A DNA stretch of 64,000 bases from Rhodophyticola sp. CCM32 (GTDB lineage Bacteria; Pseudomonadota; Alphaproteobacteria; Rhodobacterales; Rhodobacteraceae), in contig NZ_CP038492.1 of the NCBI RefSeq assembly GCF_004751985.1, forward strand, positions 2,480,001 through 2,544,000, written 5' to 3'. The notes beneath the pieces were generated by a model. The model was given only the letters and a program-made list of their open reading frames with translations, did not search any database and had not been told where the DNA came from. Positions 34,489-44,194 of the stretch are shown here, piece after piece. How positions within the stretch are numbered: the first letter of the stretch is position 1; the number at the start of each line of letters is the position of its first letter. Made by a program: the position numbers and the translations under genes.

Positions 34489-36693
34489 TCACTCACAGGC
34501 GACCCCGGTTGCGGCAAGGTGCGCGTGATCAATGGGCGATCGAAAGGTGATGTTCACCTTGTCAAGCGCCTCATCCGGGAAGGCGTTGGGGCCTGTATAG
34601 GCCTGGCTGACCTGGCGGGCCGCGTCGCGGCCGACATCAAGGCCCCAGAACGAGGTATGTCCGGAGACGCGGGGGATGGACCCGCTTTCAAGCTCTATGC
34701 CATCGGCAACGAGTGTCGCAACCGCCGTCTTGTCCCCCGCGACTGAGATGCGGACCCCACAGGTTTGGAACACCTCTGGCAGCGCTGCCGAAACGATGAT
34801 GCGCGTTCTGCTCCAGACATGTTCGAAATGAAGCGCGCCCTCTTTGATATACAGGCTATACCCCCCCAGATCGTCACCCGATGACACAAGCACGCCTTCG
34901 GCGCCGCCATACCTCGGGACCAGCGCGGCGGTGATATCCATGGATCGCTCGGTGGCTGTCACCATGCTGATCTGCGGGACATGGCCCTGGCCGGAATAAA
35001 ACGTGATGCTTTGCTGGGACATCAGGCCATTCGGCTGACGGAAGACGAGAATATCCTCCAGCGTCCGGTCATCCAGCGGCATGACCTCATTGGCCTCGGC
35101 CTCCTGCCACCAGATATCCTGCAGCGCGGCCAGCCTGTCGGGATGTGCCGCCGCAAGGTCATGGCATTCGGAAAAGTCGCTGCGCGTGTCATAGAGCCGC
35201 CAGGTATCGGCGGCATAGTCATCGCCCTTGTCATGTTCGGACACGGCTTTCCACCCGTCATGATAGACGGCCCGCCGCCCGAACATCTCCCAATACTGGG
35301 TATTGCGCGGCGCTTGGGTGTCCGCGTCGGTCAAAGCGGAGCGAAAGCTGGCCCCGTCAAAAGGGGCGGCATCGCGCTGACCGATGATGTCAAGCAGAGT
35401 TGGCGCCACGTCGATGGCATGCAGGAACTGGTCGCGGATCCCGCCGCCTTGCGCGTCCAGCCCCAGGGGCCAGGACACCACAAGCGGCGACCGGACACCG
35501 CCCAGTTCGACAAACTGCTTGTAGCGCCGAAACGGCGTGTTGCCCGCCATCGCCCAGCCCTGCGGATAATGCGCCGGACCATTCGGGCCGCCGATATCGT
35601 CAATCCGCTTGATCTGCTCGGCGACGCTTTCCGGCATCCCCGAATAGGGCGCGTTGCAATCGACCGCGCCATGGTCTCCGCCTTCGCGGCTGGCGCCGTT
35701 ATCAGACATCACCAGGATAATGGTGTTATCAAACAGGTCGAGCCGCTTGAGTTCCGCCACCAAACGACCGATCTGCACATCGGAATGTTCCAGAAACCCC
35801 GCATAGGCGGCCTGAAGCCGGGTATAAAGCCGCCTGGCATCCGCATCGAGGCTGTCCCAGTCGGGCACCTCGGGGTTGCGGGGCACAAGGTCGGTGTCTT
35901 GGGGCACAAGCCCCATCTCTTTTTGCCGCGCCAGACGGTCTTCGCGGGTCTGGTCCCAGCCCTTTTCAAAGACCGGCACATAGGGGTCGATAAACTCCTT
36001 GGCGACCTGAATCGGGGCATGGGTCGCCCCGAAGCAAAGGTTCAGGAAGAACGGGGAGGTGCGGCGAAATGCGGTGTGATCGCGCAGATAGGTAATCGCC
36101 CGGTCCGCCAGATCTTCGCTTAAATGGTAGTCTTCGGTTTCGGGCGGGTCGATGCTGTGATTGTCCTGGATCAGTTCGGGCGTATAGTGATCGGTGCAGC
36201 CGCCCAGGAACCCGTAATAGCGGTCAAACCCGCGCGAGACCGGCCAGTTTTTGTGGGGGCCGGCCGGCGTCACCTCTTGCGCGGGGGTCAGATGCCACTT
36301 GCCCACCATATAAGTGCCAAAGCCCTGATCCCGCAGCAGTTCCGGCAGCAGCGGAACATCGCTGCGGACCGTGCCGCGCCCATTGGGAAAGCCGGTATCG
36401 GTGTCGGCCAGGCAGCGCATGCCGACATGATGGTGGTTCTTGCCCGTCAAAAGACAGGCCCGCGTCGGCGAACAGAGCGGCGTCACATGAAAGGAATTGA
36501 ACCGCAACCCGTCCCCCGCAAGCGCGTCGATATGCGGGGTCCTGATCTCGGACCCGAAGCAGCCGAAATCGGCCCAGCCTGTATCGTCGAACAGAATGGT
36601 GACGATGTTGGGCGGCAGGCTGTCCGCAGCACCTGGCCACCACGGGGTCGACTCGTCCACCGTGCGACCGATCTTGCCTGGGAAGTCCGTCAT
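34489..36693 (-). CDS. Arylsulfatase-type sulfatase (long form)
   Basis: Type I sulfatase of 734 residues, the long AtsA/BetC-like form with a C-terminal extension of about 250 residues. The catalytic motif is C74-S-P-T-R78; N-terminal metal residues D36-D37 lie in 'LFDDTGWADFGCFG', and 'VMSDNGASREGGDHG' carries the second metal pair. No signal peptide is evident. Start 36693 (MTDFPGKIG) is chosen over an upstream extension lacking similarity. It is divergent from a LysR gene and mirrors the sulfatase at 40675, which suggests two related substrates or a duplication. Confidence 0.92.
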   Translation of the reverse strand: MTDFPGKIGRTVDESTPWWPGAADSLPPNIVTILFDDTGWADFGCFGSEIRTPHIDALAGDGLRFNSFHVTPLCSPTRACLLTGKNHHHVGMRCLADTDTGFPNGRGTVRSDVPLLPELLRDQGFGTYMVGKWHLTPAQEVTPAGPHKNWPVSRGFDRYYGFLGGCTDHYTPELIQDNHSIDPPETEDYHLSEDLADRAITYLRDHTAFRRTSPFFLNLCFGATHAPIQVAKEFIDPYVPVFEKGWDQTREDRLARQKEMGLVPQDTDLVPRNPEVPDWDSLDADARRLYTRLQAAYAGFLEHSDVQIGRLVAELKRLDLFDNTIILVMSDNGASREGGDHGAVDCNAPYSGMPESVAEQIKRIDDIGGPNGPAHYPQGWAMAGNTPFRRYKQFVELGGVRSPLVVSWPLGLDAQGGGIRDQFLHAIDVAPTLLDIIGQRDAAPFDGASFRSALTDADTQAPRNTQYWEMFGRRAVYHDGWKAVSEHDKGDDYAADTWRLYDTRSDFSECHDLAAAHPDRLAALQDIWWQEAEANEVMPLDDRTLEDILVFRQPNGLMSQQSITFYSGQGHVPQISMVTATERSMDITAALVPRYGGAEGVLVSSGDDLGGYSLYIKEGALHFEHVWSRTRIIVSAALPEVFQTCGVRISVAGDKTAVATLVADGIELESGSIPRVSGHTSFWGLDVGRDAARQVSQAYTGPNAFPDEALDKVNITFRSPIDHAHLAATGVACE

Positions 36694-36912
36694 TCTATCG
36701 CGCCTTGTGTTGGCAGATCCGCTGCGCTGCGAAACTGGATTGGACGCAGATGCGCCAGGTGACTTGCGGAACGCGCGACGGCCTGTATCGCAGGTTGACA
36801 GCACGTCAGGGGGATCGACGCTCCGCGAAATCGTCTCTCAGTATTTGACAATCACAGGGGCCACGCCAATAGTTAGACCTACGAAACCCATTCCAATTGG
36901 TTATGGAAGCCC

Positions 36913-37854
36913 TTGCCCTTCGAAGTCCCGAACCTCACGCTGCTGCGCCAGTTTGTTGTGACTGCCGAAGAGCAGGGTATTTCAAAAGCGGCGCTGCGAT
37001 TGCGGATATCGCAGCCGGCCTTGTCCAAAAACATTCACAAGCTCGAAGACATCCTGGGCACCAAACTGTTCGTGCGCCACGCGTCGGGGTCGGAACTGAC
37101 CGATGCGGGGAAGCTCTTCTACGAACGCGCACAGGTGATCGGGCTTGAGTACCAGCATGCGCTTCAGGACATCCGCAATGTATTGGGAGAACAGGAAGCG
37201 GCGGTGACGATTGGTGCGGGGCCGGTCTGGGCCTCTGCGATCCTGCCCATGGTTGCGGAAAAGTTTCACACGACTTACCCGAACCACCGGCTGCGGGTCC
37301 TGACGGGATCCATGGATGAGCTTGCCGACGATCTGCGGCTTGGCCGGATCGACATTTTTGCAGGCGCGTTGCTTCAGTCCACGCGGTTGCCCGGGTTCAC
37401 GGTGCGTGCCCTGGCGCAAAGCGACATGTGCATCCTGGCGTCGCCGCACCACCCGCTGCTCGAACGACCCGGGATCATCGACTGTGCCGCCGTCGCTGGC
37501 CACCCGTTCGTGGCCTTTCAGCCATCAAAGGAAATCGCATCACATCTTTTGTCCGTTTTTCGGTCCAGAGGCGCGCCACCGCCAAAATTTGCTGTGGAAA
37601 CAGGCTCGATCTTTGCCTGCGCCGAGTTGGTGAGATCCGGTAAATATCTGATGTTCGAGACCCGCCTGCTGACCGCAAGCCCGATTGGCAAGGGCTTGAC
37701 AACTTTGCAGATGGACATGGATATGTTACCGTTTGGTATGGGCCTGGTCCATCGCGACGGAATGGAGCGTGTGCCGCATCTGCGCAGCTTGATGAACATC
37801 ATGTCGGAGTCTTTGAAGTCCCATTTGGGAACGGATTCAGGCCTGACAAAATAG
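36913..37854 (+). CDS. LysR-family transcriptional regulator
   Basis: LysR regulator, 313 residues. The HTH is 'LLRQFVVTAEEQGISKAALR' and 'ISQPALSKNIHKLEDILG', followed by a sensor domain. It sits between the divergent sulfatase and the downstream ABC importer genes and probably controls both, perhaps with sulfur limitation or a sulfate ester as signal (inference). The region before it has a -35-like TTGACA at 36844. Confidence 0.9.
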   Translation: MPFEVPNLTLLRQFVVTAEEQGISKAALRLRISQPALSKNIHKLEDILGTKLFVRHASGSELTDAGKLFYERAQVIGLEYQHALQDIRNVLGEQEAAVTIGAGPVWASAILPMVAEKFHTTYPNHRLRVLTGSMDELADDLRLGRIDIFAGALLQSTRLPGFTVRALAQSDMCILASPHHPLLERPGIIDCAAVAGHPFVAFQPSKEIASHLLSVFRSRGAPPPKFAVETGSIFACAELVRSGKYLMFETRLLTASPIGKGLTTLQMDMDMLPFGMGLVHRDGMERVPHLRSLMNIMSESLKSHLGTDSGLTK

Positions 37855-37903
37855 CAGGCACAGCCCGGGATTTTGCGCCGCAAGTTTGGTCAGCCCACTG
37901 TAA

Positions 37904-37941
37904 CATAACCAAGTCTTATGGGGTTCATTAATTTTGTTATG
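37904..37941. promoter_or_regulatory. Candidate regulator site before the ABC importer
   Basis: CATAAC (37904-37909) and GTTATG (37936-37941) form a spaced inverted pair upstream of the binding-protein gene; GGTTATGG also occurs at 36899-36906 before the LysR gene. The spacing is wide and the match short, so this is tentative. Confidence 0.25.
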
Positions 37942-38009
37942 CTGCAAACTGCGCGACGCTGATTTAGGCTCATGGCAAAAGACATATTGCCAACAGCCGG
38001 AGACCTGAG

Positions 38010-39005
38010 ATGTTAAACCGCCGTGATTTCCTCCTCACCACCCTTGCGACAACTGCTGCTGGCGGTCTTGCGACACCTGCGCTGGCTCAGGCCACGCCCC
38101 TGGCCATCCAGCTTTCCTGGCTGCCTGATTCCGGGTCGGCGGGTGAGATCGTGGCGCTGACGCAAGGTCTTTACAGCGAGGCGGGGCTGGATGTGACCCT
38201 GCTGCCGGGCGGGCCCGGCTCCAACGCGATTCAGGAGCTTCTCAGCGGCACCTCCGACATTTCCATCGGCTATGCGCCACAGATCATGTATTCGGCCAAC
38301 CGTGGGCTGCCTCTGAAATCCTTCGCGGCAAGCTTTCAGAAGGCACCATTGACCTTCTATTCCTTTAAGGAAGCCGGGATCGAAACCGTCAGCGACTGGG
38401 CTGGCAGGCGTATCGGCGCGGGCCAGGGCGCAATCCCGCAGATCCGGGCCCTTCTGGCCAATGTGGGTCTCACGATGGATGATATCACCTTTGTCCAGTC
38501 ACGCATTCCGGGGCTGCTTCAGGATCAGGTGGATGTGGTGGCAAGCTGGCCAACCAATGTGGCGCAACTTGCCCCTGTGCTGGCCCATCCGGGCGGCGTC
38601 AACACACAGACAATCTGGGATAACGGGCTTCAGTTCCAGTCCAATTATTACATCGCCAAGGATGAAACCCTCGCCAATGATGCCGAGATGCTCAAAACCT
38701 TCCTTGAGGTCACCGACACAGCGTGGAGCTGGGTGGCCGACCACCGGGAAGAGGCCGCCGCGGCACTGGTGGCCTATGCGCCCGCGCTGGACGCCGATCT
38801 TCAGTTGCAGTCCCTGAACATGTCGCTCGACAACTATATCTACACCGACGAGACGCTTGAGTTCGGCTGGGGCAACGTGTCTGAGGCACGCTGGCAGCAG
38901 ACGCTTGATACCTATGCGTCGATTGGCGAAATCGAAAGCAGCTTGTCCGCAGTGGATGTCTTTGACGGATCAATCCTTGCAGCGACTGATCGCACCAAAC
39001 GATGA
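38010..39005 (+). CDS. ABC transporter substrate-binding protein (SsuA/TauA/NMT1 type)
   Basis: Periplasmic receptor, 331 residues, with a twin-arginine-like signal (NRRDFLLTT, then an alanine-rich core ending ALAQA). The family pattern 'IQLSWLPDSGSAGEIVALTQG' is typical of nitrate/sulfonate/thiamine-precursor binding proteins. It overlaps the ATPase gene by four bases and lies between two sulfatase genes, so a sulfate ester or sulfonate ligand is likely (inference from the AtsRBC-type context). Confidence 0.9.
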   Translation: MLNRRDFLLTTLATTAAGGLATPALAQATPLAIQLSWLPDSGSAGEIVALTQGLYSEAGLDVTLLPGGPGSNAIQELLSGTSDISIGYAPQIMYSANRGLPLKSFAASFQKAPLTFYSFKEAGIETVSDWAGRRIGAGQGAIPQIRALLANVGLTMDDITFVQSRIPGLLQDQVDVVASWPTNVAQLAPVLAHPGGVNTQTIWDNGLQFQSNYYIAKDETLANDAEMLKTFLEVTDTAWSWVADHREEAAAALVAYAPALDADLQLQSLNMSLDNYIYTDETLEFGWGNVSEARWQQTLDTYASIGEIESSLSAVDVFDGSILAATDRTKR

Positions 39006-39811
39006 CCCCCTCCGCCGCATCAGCCGTACCCGCCACGCGCGAGGATGATGCGGCGATCCACCTTCAGGATATTTCGGTCACGTTTGGGTCCGGGCCCAAG
39101 AAAGTCTCTGCCATTGACCATGTGTCATTGGACATTGCAGAGGGCGCTTTCGTCTCGCTGATCGGACATTCCGGCTGCGGAAAATCCACGCTTTTGCGGG
39201 TGATCGCGGATATTTTGCCGCCCACCACGGGGGAGGTCGCGATCTTTGGCGCGCCCCCCGGCGAGGCGCGGCGAAAAAGACAGTTTTCCATGGTCTTTCA
39301 GCAATCCGTGCTGATGCCCTGGGCGACGGTTCTGGAAAACGTGAAGCTGCCCTTCGAGGTTGGCCCCGCAACGGCAGGTGGTTCGGACATAATGGACCCG
39401 GTGGAGGCGCTTGAACTGGTGGAGCTTGATGGCTTCGCAGACGCCTATCCCTCGCAGCTGTCGGGCGGGATGCGGCAGCGCGTTGCCATCGCCCGGGCGC
39501 TTGTCACCAAGCCGCGGGTGCTGTTGATGGACGAACCCTTCGGCGCGCTTGATGAACTGGTGCGGGATGCACTGAATGTCGAGTTGCTGCGCATCTGGCG
39601 GCAAAGCGGCACGACCATCGTCTTTGTCACGCATTCCTTGCAGGAAGCGGCCTTTGTCTCGCAAAAGGTTGTGGTGATGAGCCGCCGCCCCAGCCGGATC
39701 GGCGGCATCCTGGATATCGACCTGCCCGATGAACGCGATATCGGCCTGAAGGATGCGCCCGAACTTGGTGTGCTTGTTGCCAGGTTACGGGCCATGTTGG
39801 ATGAAGGATAA
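39002..39811 (+). CDS. ABC transporter ATP-binding protein (SsuB/TauB type)
   Basis: ATPase of the sulfonate-type importer, 269 residues. Walker A 'GHSGCGKST', Q-loop 'MVFQQSVLMPWATV', signature 'LSGGMRQRVAIARA' and Walker B 'VLLMDEPFGALDEL' are all intact. 'LSGGMRQR' is characteristic of the SsuB/TauB/NrtD group. The gene overlaps the receptor gene by four bases and ends four bases before the permease start. Confidence 0.93.
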   Translation: MTPSAASAVPATREDDAAIHLQDISVTFGSGPKKVSAIDHVSLDIAEGAFVSLIGHSGCGKSTLLRVIADILPPTTGEVAIFGAPPGEARRKRQFSMVFQQSVLMPWATVLENVKLPFEVGPATAGGSDIMDPVEALELVELDGFADAYPSQLSGGMRQRVAIARALVTKPRVLLMDEPFGALDELVRDALNVELLRIWRQSGTTIVFVTHSLQEAAFVSQKVVVMSRRPSRIGGILDIDLPDERDIGLKDAPELGVLVARLRAMLDEG

Positions 39812-39815
39812 CCCC

Positions 39816-40643
39816 ATGACGCTGAACGAGATCGCCTCTGACACAGCCGAAAAATCCGGGAAACCGGCCTTTGCACTGCCCGAGGAAGGCCCGGCGCGGG
39901 TTGCGATCATGGGGTTTCTGGGGCTGTCCTCGGCCCTGATATTCTGGCAGCTGATCGTGACGGTCTTTTCCGTGCCAAGCTATCTCATCCCCTCGCCCAT
40001 CGTGGTCGTGCAAACGCTTTATGCGGATGCCGGTTTGCTGGCCACAAATGCCGTGCCCACGATCATCGAAGCGTTTCTTGGGTTCCTGCTGGGCAACACC
40101 GTGGCCCTGCTTGTCGCGCTGGCATTCGTGTATAACAAGACGATCGAGGAGCTGTACTACCCGGTTGCCATCCTGATCAAAACGATCCCGATTGTCGCCA
40201 TCGCTCCGGTGCTGAAAATCATGTTGGGCAACGGGATTGAGCCGAAAGTCGCGGTTGCGGCGCTGATCTGCTTTTTCCCGACCCTTGTGAACGCCGTCAG
40301 GGGGTTTCGGTCCGTATCGCCGCAATTGCTGGAACTGATGCATGTCCTGTCGGCCTCAAAGACCGAGACCTTTCGGCGCGTCCGCTATTACGCGGCGCTT
40401 CCCTATATTTTCTCGGCCCTGAAAATCTCGGTCACCATGTGTGTGCTGGGGGCGATTGTGGGCGAGTGGATCGGCGCAAACCAGGGCATTGGATACCTGC
40501 TTTTGCAAAGCATGTTCGACTTCAACACGCCCCGGCTTTTTGCAACGATCCTGACCGCGTCGACCCTGGCCATCGCTGGCTTTGCAATCGTATCCTGGCT
40601 GGAGACCCGCGTCATTCGCTGGAACACGGGAGAGTCATTCTGA
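39816..40643 (+). CDS. ABC transporter permease (SsuC/TauC type)
   Basis: Membrane subunit, 275 residues, about six spans. The coupling loop is 'ELMHVLSASKTETFRRVRYY'. ATG 39816 is chosen because AAGGA lies eight bases upstream and it begins after the ATPase stop; an ATG at 39801 is an alternative. It completes the importer between the two sulfatase genes. Confidence 0.9.
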   Translation: MTLNEIASDTAEKSGKPAFALPEEGPARVAIMGFLGLSSALIFWQLIVTVFSVPSYLIPSPIVVVQTLYADAGLLATNAVPTIIEAFLGFLLGNTVALLVALAFVYNKTIEELYYPVAILIKTIPIVAIAPVLKIMLGNGIEPKVAVAALICFFPTLVNAVRGFRSVSPQLLELMHVLSASKTETFRRVRYYAALPYIFSALKISVTMCVLGAIVGEWIGANQGIGYLLLQSMFDFNTPRLFATILTASTLAIAGFAIVSWLETRVIRWNTGESF

Positions 40644-40674
40644 TCCGGCCCTGCAAGAATTCACAGGCTAAGTG

Positions 40675-42906
40675 ATGTCACGATCTGCGCCGTCCCAGAG
40701 GCTGGGCCGAACCTATCACGAGGCGGACATGTCCTTTGACATGCCAAAGCGCCCCACACCCGGCAGCCCCAACATCGTCTATGTCATTCTGGACGATGTC
40801 GGCTATGCGGATCTGGGGTGCTACGGTTCGGAAATCCGCACACCGCATTTCGACCGGCTGGCGGAAACGGGTGTGCGCTATTCGAATTTCCACACCACAA
40901 CCATGTGTTCGCCCACGCGGGCGTCTTTGCTGACCGGCCGCAACCACCATTCCGTCGGCATGCGGTTTCTGGCGAATTTCGATTTTGGCTATCCCAGTGG
41001 CCGGGGATGTATCACGCACCGGGCGGCAACGGTCGCCGAAATGCTGGGGGGCGAAGGCTACAGCACGTTTGCCGTGGGCAAATGGCACCTTGCCCAGGTG
41101 GAAGAAACCAGTGCCGCCGGCCCCTTCGATCAATGGCCGCTGGGGCGCGGGTTTCAGCGGTTTTACGGCTTCATGAATGGCAGCACGGATCAATACCATC
41201 CCGAGCTGATCGAGGATAACCACCCGGTCGACCCGCCCGACCTGCCCGAAAACGGCTATCACCTGACCGCCGATATGATTGATCAGGCGATCACCATGAT
41301 CGGCGCGCAAAGCTCGATGACGCCGGAGGTGCCGTTTTTTTTGAACCTTGCCTTTTCAGCGGGCCATTTTCCGCATCAGGTCGGGGCGGAGTGGATGGCC
41401 CGCTATGACGGTGTCTATGACGTCGGCTGGGACGTGATCCGCGAACAGCGGCTGGCGCGGCAAAAGGATATGGGGCTTGTTCCGGAAGACACCAGGCTGC
41501 CGCCCAACAACCCACAGGTGGATCGCTGGGACGATCTGGACCCGGACACGCGAAAGGTCGCCGTTCGGATGCAACAGGCCTATGCCGGTTTTCTGGATTA
41601 CACCGATGCCCAGTTCGGGCGCCTGGTCGCCTATCTGGACCGGCTTGGCCGGCTCGACAATACGCTCTTTGTTCTGATCTCGGATAACGGCGCCTCAAAT
41701 GATTGCGGCCCGGTCGGAACCACGAATGTCATTCGACGGTTCAACCAGATCCCCGACAGTACCAAGGCCAATCTGGAGGGCTATGACGACATTGGCGGCC
41801 CGCGCTATTTCGGCAATTACCCCTGGGGCTGGGCGCAGGCGTCAAACACACCTTTGCGGCTTTATAAATCCTACACCCATGGCGGGGGCGTGCGTGACCC
41901 GCTGATCGTGTCCTGGCCCGACGGGATCGCCGCGCGCGGGCAGATCTGCCACCAGTTCCACCATGTGGTTGATGTGACGCCCACGGTTCTGGAGCTTTGC
42001 GGGGTCACCGCGCCCGAGACCCATAAAGGTATCCCGCAGATGCCGGTACATGGCACATCCTTCGCCTATACTTTCACCGCCCCGGAGGATGAAAGCCGCA
42101 AGGAAACCCAGTATTTTGAAATGTTCGGTCATCGTGGCATCTGGCACAAAGGCTGGAAGGCGGTCACCAATCACACCAAGGGCGAAGATTTCGAAGCCGA
42201 TGACTGGGAGCTTTACAACCTCACCGAGGATTTCAACGAAACCCGCAATCTGGCGCGGGACGAGCCCGCAAAGCTCGCCGAATTGCGCGAACGCTGGTGG
42301 GCCGAGGCCGGGCGCTATGATGTCATGCCGCTGGATGATCGCGAGGTGCGGTTTCGCCCCGTCTCAAAGCCCGGTGGCATTTCCGGGCGCGGTCACTTTG
42401 TCTTTTATCCGGAAGTCAAAATGGTGCCGAATGCCACCGCCCCGCGCACGGGCGACCGGTCCCATCGCATCTCGGCCGATGTCATCCTTCAGCCCGGCAA
42501 CACGGGGACTTTGGTTAGCAATGGGAATTGCGGCGGCGGATATGCGCTGTTCTTAAAGGATGATTGCCTGACCTATGTCTACAATGCCTGCGGCGTACAG
42601 GTTCACCTGACCAGCGATCCGCTGGATCTGACCGGTGCGGCCCGCCTGACATTTGCGTTTGAAAGAACCGGGAAATTGCAGGGGAAAGGGACGCTCCTTC
42701 TCGACGACCGTGAACTGGTCTCCCGCGATTTCACGCAGATGCTCCTCCGCCCGACCCTCGGCCCTGTGTTCATAGGCCGGGGCGGGCTGCCACCGGTATC
42801 CGACCGCCTCACCGGCGCGTCGCCGTTCAACGGCATCTTGAAAAGGGTGGAATTCGAGATCGACAATGACAGTCCGACCAAACCCCCGAACCCGCATGTC
42901 GATTAG
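40675..42906 (+). CDS. Arylsulfatase-type sulfatase (long form)
   Basis: Type I sulfatase, 743 residues, similar throughout to the protein encoded at 34489-36693. The catalytic motif is C78-S-P-T-R82, with metal residues D40-D41 in 'ILDDVGYADLGCYG' and 'LISDNGASNDCG'. Starts are possible at GTG 40672 or ATG 40675; the ATG is used. No signal peptide is seen, suggesting cytoplasmic hydrolysis after import by the ABC system just upstream. Last gene of that operon; decayed transposase sequence follows. Confidence 0.92.
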   Translation: MSRSAPSQRLGRTYHEADMSFDMPKRPTPGSPNIVYVILDDVGYADLGCYGSEIRTPHFDRLAETGVRYSNFHTTTMCSPTRASLLTGRNHHSVGMRFLANFDFGYPSGRGCITHRAATVAEMLGGEGYSTFAVGKWHLAQVEETSAAGPFDQWPLGRGFQRFYGFMNGSTDQYHPELIEDNHPVDPPDLPENGYHLTADMIDQAITMIGAQSSMTPEVPFFLNLAFSAGHFPHQVGAEWMARYDGVYDVGWDVIREQRLARQKDMGLVPEDTRLPPNNPQVDRWDDLDPDTRKVAVRMQQAYAGFLDYTDAQFGRLVAYLDRLGRLDNTLFVLISDNGASNDCGPVGTTNVIRRFNQIPDSTKANLEGYDDIGGPRYFGNYPWGWAQASNTPLRLYKSYTHGGGVRDPLIVSWPDGIAARGQICHQFHHVVDVTPTVLELCGVTAPETHKGIPQMPVHGTSFAYTFTAPEDESRKETQYFEMFGHRGIWHKGWKAVTNHTKGEDFEADDWELYNLTEDFNETRNLARDEPAKLAELRERWWAEAGRYDVMPLDDREVRFRPVSKPGGISGRGHFVFYPEVKMVPNATAPRTGDRSHRISADVILQPGNTGTLVSNGNCGGGYALFLKDDCLTYVYNACGVQVHLTSDPLDLTGAARLTFAFERTGKLQGKGTLLLDDRELVSRDFTQMLLRPTLGPVFIGRGGLPPVSDRLTGASPFNGILKRVEFEIDNDSPTKPPNPHVD

Positions 42907-42993
42907 GCCGTGTTGACAAAAGGGATTCACACCGGCCCGCAGGTCTGACTCAAGCTGGTATCTGGTATAGAGATCCGCTTGGCCCGAGACCTG

Positions 42994-43178
42994 ATGTCGG
43001 ACGAGGGGTGGAAGCTCTTTGAACACTTCATCCTGATCGTTCGCGCCATGGGATTTTCTGGATTGCAAGAACAGGTGCTCCCTGGAGCGACCTGCCGGAT
43101 GAGTCCGGCAAATGGTCGAGCATGTATCGCCGGTTCCGGCGCTGGACGCTGACAATATTCGGAAAAAGCCGCCCCTTG
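42994..43178 (+). pseudogene. IS5-type transposase remnant
   Basis: From 42994 the frame reads 'MSDEGWKLFEHFILIVRAM'. After an internal deletion, another frame from 43074 reads 'GAPWSDLPDESGKWSSMYRR' then 'FRRWTL'. Both match the N-terminal part of IS5-group transposases (usual order: DEEW...FILAVRAP..., GAPWRDLP-G-W-VY-RFRRW). The catalytic domain is absent and the two pieces are out of frame, so it is dead. It occupies the 273-base gap between the sulfatase and the LysR gene. Confidence 0.7.
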
Positions 43179-43179
43179 C

Positions 43180-44088
43180 CTACCCCTCATGCAGCGCGGT
43201 CAGCAGTTCCCAGAACACGTCTTCCGCCTGGCCCGAGCGGCCTGCGAGGCGTATCGCCACCACGGACAGATCGCAGGCCGGCAAATATTGCGACAGGTCC
43301 ACCAGCCTGCCGCGCAGGACATGGTCTTTGCACAATGAAGCGGGCACCCAGGCCACGCCGACACCGGCAACGGCAAGCTCCATCGCCGCCAGGGTCAGCG
43401 CTGTTTCAACCTGCGGCACGATATGAACCTCACTGCCCAGCTGCGAAAAGATCGCCTGCTCCAGCACCTGACCCAGAAACACCCGGCCGGGATAGGCGAT
43501 GACCGGCAGATCGGCAAAGCTCTGTCCGGCCCCGATCTCTGTGGCCAGCCCCGCCGCGCTGATCGGGATCAACCGGTCCGCACCTGCGGCCATTGTCTCG
43601 ATATAATCGGCCTCGATCCGCTGATCCGCACCGGGCACCTGATAGACAAGCGCGATATCCGCCTGACGGCTGAGAAGCAGCGCATAGCATTCATCCAGAT
43701 TGGCCGAGCGGAGACGGACAAAAATGTCTTTCTGGTAGGTTTGCACCGCCTGGATGATCCCCGGCGTCAGCCCCGTGGTCAGCGCATGCTGGCTGGCGAT
43801 CACAACGCGGTTGGTGCTGCGGCGGTCCCCCAGTCTCAGATCATTGGCAAGCTGGCGCAGGGCGATGGCGGCGCGGGCGATCTGGCGGCTTTGATCCTCC
43901 GCCACCGGGCTGAGCTGCACCGGTTTGTGGGACCGGTCGAACAATTCAACGCCCACATAATCCTCGATGTTTCTGATCCGGCGGGAAAACGCCGACTGGG
44001 TCAATCCGCGCCGTTCCGCAGCCTCGCTAAAAGACCCGGTTTCTGCAACAGAAAGAATATCTTCAAGCCATTCCAAGCGCATTTTCAC
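43180..44088 (-). CDS. LysR-family transcriptional regulator
   Basis: LysR regulator, 302 residues, with HTH 'LEDILSVAETGSFSEAAERR' and 'LTQSAFSRRIRNIEDYVG'. It is divergent from the cuyA-like operon and probably activates it in response to a sulfonate or its breakdown product, by analogy with LysR genes next to organosulfonate loci. Its C-terminus ends at the IS5 remnant without visible damage. Confidence 0.9.
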   Translation of the reverse strand: MKMRLEWLEDILSVAETGSFSEAAERRGLTQSAFSRRIRNIEDYVGVELFDRSHKPVQLSPVAEDQSRQIARAAIALRQLANDLRLGDRRSTNRVVIASQHALTTGLTPGIIQAVQTYQKDIFVRLRSANLDECYALLLSRQADIALVYQVPGADQRIEADYIETMAAGADRLIPISAAGLATEIGAGQSFADLPVIAYPGRVFLGQVLEQAIFSQLGSEVHIVPQVETALTLAAMELAVAGVGVAWVPASLCKDHVLRGRLVDLSQYLPACDLSVVAIRLAGRSGQAEDVFWELLTALHEG

Positions 44089-44097
44089 CTCATAACT

Positions 44098-44110
44098 TGC
44101 GTATTCTGCA
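44098..44110. promoter_or_regulatory. Candidate LysR binding site
   Basis: TGC-GTATTCT-GCA has T-N11-A spacing with short inverted arms. It lies ten bases upstream of the LysR start and 85 bases before the cuyA-like gene, in an AT-rich stretch. Confidence 0.4.
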
Positions 44111-44194
44111 TATTATATCAACTATTTTGAATTTGCCTTGAGAAACATGGCTCGCTACGTCTGTGGCGCAAGTCATCTGCTGAAGGACATCACA

